From Bryobacterales bacterium (GTDB lineage Bacteria > Acidobacteriota > Terriglobia > Bryobacterales > Bryobacteraceae): 7,963 nucleotides of DNA. Below the pieces are notes generated by a model. The model had not been told where the DNA came from. It did no database searches and saw only the letters and a program-made list of their open reading frames with translations. A program made the position numbers and the translations under genes. Positions 1 to 5,397 of this stretch are shown here, one piece after another; the first letter of the stretch is position 1, and each line of letters begins with the position of its first letter. The stretch is from positions 1 through 7,963 of the forward strand of contig JALOKO010000153.1 of NCBI GenBank assembly GCA_025456495.1, written 5' to 3'.

Positions 1-31
1 CCCTCCGCGCACCCTCCTCCTTCCCACGCAA

Positions 32-43
32 CGCCGTACGGCG
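32..43. repeat. 12-bp perfect palindrome CGCCGTACGGCG
   Basis: The sequence equals its own reverse complement over all 12 bases. It lies about 300 bp before the first gene and has no T-run after it. It could be a dimeric regulator site or a remnant of an upstream terminator stem. Short GC palindromes also arise by chance in DNA of this composition, so the function is open. Confidence 0.3.
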
Positions 44-116
44 GCACAACGAAACTCCGCCTCCCCGCTTGCGCACCAGCCCATCCTCAATTGGAGAGTA
101 GCACCACCCGCTGCCG

Positions 117-197
117 CTGTGTCTCTGGCGCTGTCTCTGCGCTGTGTCCCTGGCGCTGCGTCCCTGGCGCTGTGTCTCTGGCGCTGCGTCCCTGCGC
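117..197. repeat. Tandem array of a 14-bp unit, about six copies
   Basis: The consensus unit is CTGYGTCYCTGGCG. Full units are at 117-130, 142-155, 156-169 and 170-183. A shortened 11-bp unit lies at 131-141 and a diverged last unit at 184-197. The variants alternate at two pyrimidine positions (TGTGTCTC versus TGCGTCCC). The 14-bp period is not a multiple of three, and one unit is 3 bp short, so the array is not maintained as protein repeats. It lies 144 bp upstream of the PPIase start and just ahead of the possible promoter. It is probably a minisatellite formed by slippage; an effect on expression is conjecture. Confidence 0.8.
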
Positions 198-272
198 CGT
201 GGCTTCGGTGCTCTGCCGCCGCTGGCGCTGTCCACCGGCCGCAGCGGCGCTCATCCCCATCGCTGTTCGCGT

Positions 273-278
273 TACACT
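273..278 (+). promoter_or_regulatory. Possible -10 box TACACT for the PPIase-DUF1080 pair
   Basis: TACACT lies 62 bp before the PPIase start codon. Similar boxes (TACAAT) occur 56 and 73 bp before the other two genes that follow an intergenic gap, and none precedes the tightly coupled DUF1080 gene. No recognisable -35 hexamer is found 16-18 bp upstream, so this is a weak call from position and similarity only. Confidence 0.3.
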
Positions 279-327
279 GGGCAGTTGCTGCCCCGCAAAT
301 CCTGTTGGCGGGATTCCGCAGCCACTC

Positions 328-331
328 GAGG
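328..331 (+). promoter_or_regulatory. Ribosome binding site GAGG fixing the PPIase start
   Basis: GAGG is followed by a 9-base spacer and then ATG at 341. The other in-frame start, ATG at 371, has no purine-rich motif at a suitable distance. Starts further upstream would run through the 14-bp repeat array. This supports 341. Confidence 0.6.
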
Positions 332-340
332 TTCCACCTG

Positions 341-823
341 ATGCCGAAATCCTACAGCGCCCCGCCTGACATGACCATCGATGTCGCCAAGAAGTACACC
401 GCCACCTTCCAGGTAGCCAAGGGGCAAATCGTCTGTGAGCTATTCGCCAGCGCCGCTCCCCGCACCGTGAACAACTTCGTGTTCCTGGCTCGCGAGGGCT
501 TCTACGACAACACGGTCTTCCACCGCGTGATTGCCAACTTCATGATTCAGGGCGGTGATCCGACAGCCACCGGTCGTGGCGGCCCGGGCTATCGCTTCGA
601 CGATGAGTTCGGCCCGGGCACCATGGTGCACAAGGTGGGTTCGCTCTCCATGGCCAACGCCGGCCCGGACACCAATGGCAGCCAGTTCTTCATCACCCAT
701 ATCGCCACAGATTGGCTGAACGGCAAGCACACTGTATTCGGCCAGGTATTGGAAGGCCAGGATGTCGTGAACGCCACCCAGCAGGGCGATGCGCTGATTT
801 CACTCACCATCACGGAGGCATAG
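341..823 (+). CDS. Cyclophilin-type peptidyl-prolyl cis-trans isomerase
   Basis: This 160-residue protein should catalyse cis-trans isomerisation of Xaa-Pro bonds and assist protein folding. It has no signal peptide, so it is probably cytoplasmic. The cyclophilin fold is complete: an early strand pair (residues 19-35), FHRVI (60-64) with the catalytic Arg62, then Phe67, Gln70 and GGD (71-73). Next come MANAGPDTNGSQFFIT (104-119) and WLNGKHTVFG (125-134) with the active-site Trp125 and His130. These match Arg55, Phe60, Gln63, Trp121 and His126 of human cyclophilin A. The length is normal for a compact bacterial single-domain cyclophilin. ATG 341 is chosen because of GAGG at 328-331 and because a Tyr-Ser-Ala-Pro-Pro leader is, as I recall, usual in relatives; ATG 371 (150 residues) is possible. 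The stop codon lies one base before the DUF1080 start, which suggests an operon. Confidence 0.95.
   Translation: MPKSYSAPPDMTIDVAKKYTATFQVAKGQIVCELFASAAPRTVNNFVFLAREGFYDNTVFHRVIANFMIQGGDPTATGRGGPGYRFDDEFGPGTMVHKVGSLSMANAGPDTNGSQFFITHIATDWLNGKHTVFGQVLEGQDVVNATQQGDALISLTITEA
814..818 (+). promoter_or_regulatory. Ribosome binding site GGAGG for the GTG start at 825
   Basis: A full GGAGG lies inside the last codons of the PPIase gene, 6 bases before GTG 825. The competing ATG at 849 has no such motif before it. The site overlaps the upstream coding region and the genes are one base apart, so translational coupling is likely. Confidence 0.75.
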
Positions 824-824
824 C

Positions 825-1859
825 GTGCCGCTTGCCGCGCGTAGTGTCATGACGCGGCGGCGCACCCTGTCCGCCGCCGTTTCCTTCTCTCTCTGGCTTC
901 TGATGCTAACCGGGGGAGCGGGTTGGGCCATCGCCCAGGACCCAGCTCCGCCGCCCGCGCCGAACCCCCGCCTGACCGCTGAGGAACAGCAGGCCGGCTG
1001 GCGGTTGCTGTTTGACGGGGAAACCACCACCGGCTGGAAGGGCGTCAATACCAACAGCTTTCCCTACGACGGCTGGATGGTGGAGAACGGCTATCTCCGC
1101 ACCCTCAAGCCGGGTCCATCCGGAGACATCATCACCACCAGCGAGTTCCGCGACTTCGAGTTCTCCTTCGAGTGGCGGATTGAGCCTGGCGGCAACTCCG
1201 GCGTGAAGTATCTGGTAGCCGAAGGAAGACCCGAGCCCAACATCCCCGTCATCAGTCGCAACCGGCTTCCCCGCTTGGGGTTGTACCTGGTTGGATTGGC
1301 GTTGGCGGTGTACGTGCTGTTCTGGCGTCGCGGGCTATCGCGACACCTCGTGGTCCGCGTGCTGGCCATCCTGGTGGTAACGGTCTGCGGCTACAGCCTC
1401 ATTACGGGCTCCCGGTCCTATTTCGATCTCATGAGCGCGCTCCGCCATTCCGCCGTGGGCTTGGAGTATCAGGTGCTGGATGACGTGGCCAATCCTGAGC
1501 CGCGCAGCAACCCGAAAGCCAGCGCCGCCTCCCTATACATCCTTGCCGAAGCCAGCCGCGACAAGGAACTCTACAGCGATGAGCGCTTCAACCATGGCCG
1601 TGTCGTCGTGCAGGGCAACCGCGTCCAGCACTGGCTGAACGGAGCCATGGTGCTGGAATACCGCCAGGACGACCCCGCCATGGCCGCTGCGGTAGCTGCC
1701 ACCAAGTACGCGATTGTCCCCGGCTTCCTCAGTCGTCAGGGCGGCCAACTGGCCCTCCAGCACCACGACAACCTGGTCTGGTACAAGAACCTGAAGATTC
1801 GTGAACTGCCGCCGGAGGCCGAGGTACCTGCCGCCTCCGCACCCGCGAACGCACGCTAA
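825..1859 (+). CDS. Exported DUF1080 (3-keto-disaccharide hydrolase family) protein split by a two-helix membrane insertion
   Basis: This 344-residue protein starts at GTG. An Arg-rich start (RRR at 11-13), a hydrophobic core (about 15-36) and AIA|QD give a signal peptide cut near residue 37; TRRRTL is weakly Tat-like. A Pro-rich linker follows. The DUF1080 jelly roll (PF06439) spans about 58-328: LLFDG (61-65), GW, a SFEWRI-type strand, GGNSGVKY (122-129), GLEYQVLDD (212-220), HWLNG and a closing VWYKNLKIREL. Some family members hydrolyse 3-keto-glycosides; others are only lectin-like, and the substrate here is unknown. Between NSGVKYLV and GLEYQV, where relatives as I recall have only a short loop, about 70 residues carry two hydrophobic helices (about 151-167 and 175-195) joined by RRGLSRH. 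Both jelly-roll halves remain intact in one frame, so this is an insertion, not a broken gene. The protein would be held at the membrane facing the periplasm. It is co-transcribed with the PPIase gene. Confidence 0.88.
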   Translation: MPLAARSVMTRRRTLSAAVSFSLWLLMLTGGAGWAIAQDPAPPPAPNPRLTAEEQQAGWRLLFDGETTTGWKGVNTNSFPYDGWMVENGYLRTLKPGPSGDIITTSEFRDFEFSFEWRIEPGGNSGVKYLVAEGRPEPNIPVISRNRLPRLGLYLVGLALAVYVLFWRRGLSRHLVVRVLAILVVTVCGYSLITGSRSYFDLMSALRHSAVGLEYQVLDDVANPEPRSNPKASAASLYILAEASRDKELYSDERFNHGRVVVQGNRVQHWLNGAMVLEYRQDDPAMAAAVAATKYAIVPGFLSRQGGQLALQHHDNLVWYKNLKIRELPPEAEVPAASAPANAR

Positions 1860-1924
1860 CTCCGACGGCCTCCCTTTCCACAATCCTGCGTGGCAACTGC
1901 GGGTGCGCCAGTCCCGCGTGCTCC

Positions 1925-1936
1925 CACACGCGTGTG
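1925..1936. repeat. 12-bp perfect palindrome CACACGCGTGTG before the TPR/VCBS gene
   Basis: The sequence is a perfect inverted repeat in the 170-bp gap, ending 31 bp before the TACAAT box at 1968-1973. That position suits an upstream activator site or an operator. There is no T-run, so it is not a typical terminator. The evidence is symmetry and position only. Confidence 0.35.
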
Positions 1937-1967
1937 CCCACCACCATCCAGACCCGTCTGCTCGACA

Positions 1968-1973
1968 TACAAT
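1968..1973 (+). promoter_or_regulatory. Probable -10 box TACAAT for the TPR/VCBS/ASPIC gene
   Basis: TACAAT differs by one base from the TATAAT consensus and lies 56 bp before the start codon, in the only non-coding gap before the gene. The same hexamer precedes the next gene at 5319. No clear -35 hexamer is visible at 16-18 bp. A start of transcription near 1980 would give a leader of about 50 bases containing the hairpin at 1989-2011. Confidence 0.45.
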
Positions 1974-1988
1974 GGTGAGCAACGCGGC

Positions 1989-2011
1989 GCGGCCCCACCG
2001 GTTCGGGCCGC
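1989..2011 (+). other. GC-only leader hairpin just before the ribosome binding site
   Basis: GCGGCCC (1989-1995) pairs perfectly with GGGCCGC (2005-2011) around a 9-base loop. The stem ends 4 bases before the ribosome binding site GAAGGG (2016-2021), which lies 8 bases before ATG 2030. Such a stem could shield the 5' end or tune ribosome access without covering the binding site. It could also be incidental in GC-rich DNA. Confidence 0.35.
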
Positions 2012-2029
2012 CTGCGAAGGGTTGCCGCC

Positions 2030-5000
2030 ATGATTGCTACTTCCAATGCCCGTGGATTCTCCACCGTCCGTCTCCTGTTGCTGCTGGTTCTGGTGGCTGC
2101 CTTGGGGCTCCTTGCGGTTAGCCTTCTATGGAACAGCCAGTCCACTGCCACCGCCGCCAGCGAAGAAGAACTGTGGCAACTGCGCAACCTGGGCAAGGCC
2201 TTCTACGAGAACCCCACCACCCAGCAGGAAGCCGTGGAGACCTTCCGCAAGGCGCTGAATCTGGCCCCGGGTTCCGTCCGCGAGAAGCTCAACTACGGCC
2301 TGGCCCTCATGCACGCGGGCAACACGGAGGAAGGCGTCCGCCTGCTGCAGGATGTGCAGCAGCAGCAGCCCACCTTGCCCCACCCCTGGTTTGTGTTGGG
2401 GGTCCATTTCCGCAAGAGCGGCGAGGAAGAAAAGGCGCTCGAACAGTTCGAACGCATGGCCGCCCTGGTGCCCACTGAGCCGAAGACCCAGTACAACCTG
2501 GGCGTGCTCTACAAGCAGCAAGGCAATAGCGAACGCGCCATCCAGCAGTTCCTGCGGGCCGCCGAACTGGAGCCCACCCTGGCCGCCCCCCACTTCCAGT
2601 TGTTCAACATGTACCGCCTGGCCGGGCAGCGCGAACAGGCCAACGAACGCCTGGCCATCTTCAAGCAAATCAAGGCCGCCCAGGAAGGCGCCGTCATCCC
2701 TGAGGACATGGACTGGAGCGACTACGCCGAAATCTACGACCCCATTCACCCGCAGTCCGCCGCCCTTGACCAGATGCCCGTCCCGCGCCTGACCGCCGAC
2801 AACGAACAGATTGATAGCAGCATCGATCCGGCCACCTCCGGCGCCTTAGTCCTCGACGCCACCGGCACGGGCAGCGCAGACCTTGTCGTGTGGTGGAAGG
2901 GCGGCGTACGCGTCTACCTGCAGGCTGGAAAGCGGCTGAATTCCCAGACATTAGCGGCATTCCGGCAAGTAAACCACGTGGCCGCCGCAGACTTCGACAA
3001 CGACGGCCGGACTGACCTTGCCATTGTGACGAATGAGGAAATTACCCTCCTGCGCAATACCGGCACGGACTTCGTAATCGCCGCAGGGGTGCTGCATTCA
3101 TCGCCCTACACCCGCGCTCTGTGGCTGGACTACGACCACGATTACGACCTTGACCTGATTGCCCTTGGGGAACAACCGGCCGTATGGCGCAACCAGGGCC
3201 AAGCGGGATTTCGCAACCAACTCAACGCCATCCCCTTCGTTAAGGGCACGCCCGTGGACGCTGCCGTTATCCGCCAGATCGCCGATTCCAAGGCCATGGA
3301 TTTCGTGGTCAGCTACGCCAACCGCCCCGCCGTGCTATACAAAGACCGCCTGGGCGGCAGCTTTGAAGCGCGCGAACTGAACGATGTGCCCGCCAACGCG
3401 AACGGTTTCCAGGTGGCTGATGTTGACCATGACGGCGCCCTCGACCTCGCCTTCCTGGAGGGCAGTCACGTTCACCTGCTACGCAACCTGCGCGGCGCCT
3501 GGGCGCTGGCCAAGCGGCTTCCCGCCAGCACCGGCTTTCTGTTGGCCGATTTCGCCGGTCTGGCCGTCCATGATCTGCTGGCCGATGGCGTGCTGCTGTC
3601 TGGCGACGGCGGCCAGTACGCCGAATCGCGCGACGCCGCCAGCCTGGCCGAACGCCACGCCCTGGTGGCCGCCGATTTCGATGGCGACGGCCGCCTGGAC
3701 CTGGCCGGCGTCACCGCCGACGGCGCCCTCATCCGCAGCCTGAATCGCACCGAAGGCACGGGCCGCTGGCTGCGCGTCTCCCTTCAAGGCGTCAAAGCGC
3801 CCCTGCGTGCCCTGGGCTCCATCGTCGAGGTGAAGGCCGGCCCGCGCTACCAGAAGTTCTTCTACACGGGCGCCCCCCTGCTGGTGGGAATGCGCGGCCA
3901 CCAGAAGGCCGACACCATCCGCATCACCTGGCCCCACGGCCTCATCCAGAACGAAATGAACCAGGCCACCAACCAGGCCTACCGCTACGAAGAGGCACAG
4001 CGCCTTTCCGGTTCCTGCCCCATGATCTTCACCTGGAACGGCAGTAAGTTCACCTTCATCACCGATGTGCTGGGCGTGGCGCCGCTGGGCGCCAAGTCCG
4101 GCGACGGCAGCTACTTCCCCACCAACAGCGACGAGTACATCTGGATTGACGGGGAACATCTGCGGCCCCGCGACGGCATGCTGGACCTGCGCATCACCGA
4201 AGAACTGGGCGAAGTGTCGTACCTGGACATGCTGGAACTGATTGCCGTGGACCACCCGGCGGATGTCGATGTGTTCTCCAACGAGAAGTGGAAATCTCCT
4301 CCCTACCCCGAGTTCCGCCTTTACGGAACGAAGTCCCGGCGCTACCCGGTGCGCGCGCTCAGCCAGGGCCAGGACGTGTTGCAGGTGCTCCAGCAACGCG
4401 ACCAGGTCTACGTAGACAACTTCAAGCGAAACTTTCAGAATGTGGCGGAAATGCATGCACTGGAACTGGATTTCGGCCAGACCGCCTCTTCCAACAAGGC
4501 CTTCCTGGTGCTGAACGGCTGGGTGGATTGGGCCGACGGCAGCACCTTCCTGTCGCGCGAACAGGAGGGCGATGGCGGCTTGGTCCCCCCCTATCTGCAG
4601 GTCCGCAACGCCAAGGGTGAATGGCAAACGGTCATCGACGACCTGGGCATGCCCTCCGGCAAAACCAAGACGCTGGCCGTGGACCTCACCGGCAAGTTCC
4701 TCAGCGCCAGCCGCGAGGTGCGCATCGTCACCAACCTCTGCGTCTTTTGGGACGAGGTCTTTCTGGGCGAGGACGCCACCGCGCCTACCCTGAACCTCAC
4801 CCCCCTTGCCGCCACCGAAGCCACCCTGGGCTACCACGGCTTCTCCACCTCCATCATTCATCCGCAGCGCAAGAAGCCGGAGCACTTTGAGTACGAACCC
4901 ACCACCCCACTGTCCTACTGGAACCCCACCCGGGGCAACTACACCCGCTACGGCGACGTGGCGGATCTGGTGACCACAGTGGATGACCGCTACGTCATCA

Positions 5001-5284
5001 TGGGTTCGGCCGACGAGGTGCGCTTGCGCTACCGGGCCACGGACCTGCCGCCCCTGCCTGCGGGCTGGAAGCGCGACTACCTGCTCCGCGTGGAGGGCTG
5101 GGCCAAGGACGCCGACGCCAACACCGCCTTCGGCGATAGCGTAGAACCGCTACCCTTCCGCAAGATGTCGCAGTATCCCTATCCGCCCACGGAACGCTAC
5201 CCGGACACCCCGGCCCATCGCGAATACCGCGAACAAATGAACACGCGGCCCGCCTTGCTGTACACCCGGCCCCTATCCCGCTAG
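2030..5284 (+). CDS. Large TPR / FG-GAP (VCBS) / ASPIC-UnbV protein with an unassigned C-terminal region
   Basis: This 1084-residue protein is probably membrane-anchored or exported: a short Arg-containing N-terminus is followed by a hydrophobic helix (about 13-33). About five TPRs follow (49-82, 84-115, 118-150, 152-184, 186-215), which normally bind proteins. A propeller-like region comes next with four Ca-binding DxDxDGxxD motifs at residues 321, 367, 464 and 549; the second has Tyr in place of Gly (DYDHDYDLD). ASPIC/UnbV (PF07593) occupies about 579-642, ending in ITWPHG. Proteins of this CRTAC1-like type often end near here. This one continues for about 430 residues, opening with SGSCPMIFTWNG (660-671), and contains a beta-rich stretch (about 823-935) and a Pro/Tyr/Arg-rich tail. 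No catalytic motif is recognised, so a binding or scaffold role is inferred. The start is supported by GAAGGG at 2016-2021. The gene has its own gap and likely promoter. Confidence 0.9.
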   Translation: MIATSNARGFSTVRLLLLLVLVAALGLLAVSLLWNSQSTATAASEEELWQLRNLGKAFYENPTTQQEAVETFRKALNLAPGSVREKLNYGLALMHAGNTEEGVRLLQDVQQQQPTLPHPWFVLGVHFRKSGEEEKALEQFERMAALVPTEPKTQYNLGVLYKQQGNSERAIQQFLRAAELEPTLAAPHFQLFNMYRLAGQREQANERLAIFKQIKAAQEGAVIPEDMDWSDYAEIYDPIHPQSAALDQMPVPRLTADNEQIDSSIDPATSGALVLDATGTGSADLVVWWKGGVRVYLQAGKRLNSQTLAAFRQVNHVAAADFDNDGRTDLAIVTNEEITLLRNTGTDFVIAAGVLHSSPYTRALWLDYDHDYDLDLIALGEQPAVWRNQGQAGFRNQLNAIPFVKGTPVDAAVIRQIADSKAMDFVVSYANRPAVLYKDRLGGSFEARELNDVPANANGFQVADVDHDGALDLAFLEGSHVHLLRNLRGAWALAKRLPASTGFLLADFAGLAVHDLLADGVLLSGDGGQYAESRDAASLAERHALVAADFDGDGRLDLAGVTADGALIRSLNRTEGTGRWLRVSLQGVKAPLRALGSIVEVKAGPRYQKFFYTGAPLLVGMRGHQKADTIRITWPHGLIQNEMNQATNQAYRYEEAQRLSGSCPMIFTWNGSKFTFITDVLGVAPLGAKSGDGSYFPTNSDEYIWIDGEHLRPRDGMLDLRITEELGEVSYLDMLELIAVDHPADVDVFSNEKWKSPPYPEFRLYGTKSRRYPVRALSQGQDVLQVLQQRDQVYVDNFKRNFQNVAEMHALELDFGQTASSNKAFLVLNGWVDWADGSTFLSREQEGDGGLVPPYLQVRNAKGEWQTVIDDLGMPSGKTKTLAVDLTGKFLSASREVRIVTNLCVFWDEVFLGEDATAPTLNLTPLAATEATLGYHGFSTSIIHPQRKKPEHFEYEPTTPLSYWNPTRGNYTRYGDVADLVTTVDDRYVIMGSADEVRLRYRATDLPPLPAGWKRDYLLRVEGWAKDADANTAFGDSVEPLPFRKMSQYPYPPTERYPDTPAHREYREQMNTRPALLYTRPLSR

Positions 5285-5318
5285 CCTGCTTGCCTGGCGT
5301 GATAGCCTTAGGGGGCCG

Positions 5319-5324
5319 TACAAT
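5319..5324 (+). promoter_or_regulatory. Probable -10 box TACAAT for the TIGR03437 gene
   Basis: This hexamer is identical to the box at 1968. It lies 73 bp before the start codon in the 113-bp gap after the TPR/VCBS gene. TTGCCT at 5290-5295 resembles a -35 box but its 23-bp spacing is too long. Transcription would begin near 5331, inside the adjoining inverted repeat. Confidence 0.45.
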
Positions 5325-5325
5325 T

Positions 5326-5355
5326 TCCGATTCGATTCTCTGAAACCGAATCGGA
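5326..5355. promoter_or_regulatory. 9-bp inverted repeat overlapping the presumed transcription start
   Basis: TCCGATTCG (5326-5334) is the exact reverse complement of CGAATCGGA (5347-5355), separated by 12 bases. It begins two bases after the TACAAT box, so it covers the expected start of transcription and early leader, a usual place for a repressor operator. The arms are less GC-rich than their surroundings, which argues against a composition artefact. No T-run follows, so a terminator for the upstream gene is less likely. A hairpin that protects the mRNA 5' end is the main alternative. Confidence 0.5.
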
Positions 5356-5397
5356 GCCCCATCAGTCCAATGGGTTTATAGAAAGGTTCCGTACCCG

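Larger units (their letters stand above)
1..340. other. Non-coding stretch upstream of the PPIase gene
   Basis: No convincing gene is seen on either strand. Open frames that cross this stretch are translations of a 14-bp tandem repeat and its GC-rich surroundings; they give low-complexity Leu/Ala/Cys/Arg/Trp-rich peptides with no family resemblance. Bases 1-30 are pyrimidine-rich. The stretch contains a 12-bp palindrome (32-43), the repeat array (117-197), a possible -10 box (273-278) and the ribosome binding site of the next gene (328-331). It most likely holds the 3' flank of an upstream gene outside the window plus the promoter and leader of the PPIase-DUF1080 pair. Confidence 0.7.

Noticed and set aside
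119..340. N-terminal extension of the PPIase by up to 74 residues
   Set aside because: It would encode the 14-bp repeat array and low-complexity sequence, lacks a ribosome binding site, and the cyclophilin is complete from ATG 341.
91..369. Small open frames across the repeat array in the other plus frames
   Set aside because: They stay open because the 14-bp unit contains no stop codon in the relevant frames; the peptides are periodic and resemble no family.
1236..1451. Frameshift or gene-fusion error as the cause of the membrane segment in the DUF1080 protein
   Set aside because: The frame is continuous, base composition matches the flanks, and the domain resumes with intact motifs, so a true insertion fits better.
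1814..1838. GGAGGC/GCCTCC hairpin near the end of the DUF1080 gene
   Set aside because: It lies within codons of the Pro/Ala/Glu-rich tail, before the stop, and is explained by coding composition.
1899..1917. Terminator after the DUF1080 gene
   Set aside because: GCGGG/CCCGC gives only a 5-bp stem with a 9-base loop and no T-run, too weak to call.
2357..2368. (CAG)4 run in the TPR region
   Set aside because: It is too short to be a notable microsatellite and simply encodes four Gln at the end of a TPR helix.
3479..4885. 468-codon open frame on the minus strand inside the TPR/VCBS gene
   Set aside because: It lies fully antisense to a gene with clear domains. Long antisense frames are expected in GC-rich codon-biased DNA, and its Val/Gly/His-rich translation shows no motif.
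5290..5295. TTGCCT as a -35 box for the TIGR03437 gene
   Set aside because: Its spacing of 23 bp to TACAAT is outside the usual 16-18 bp.
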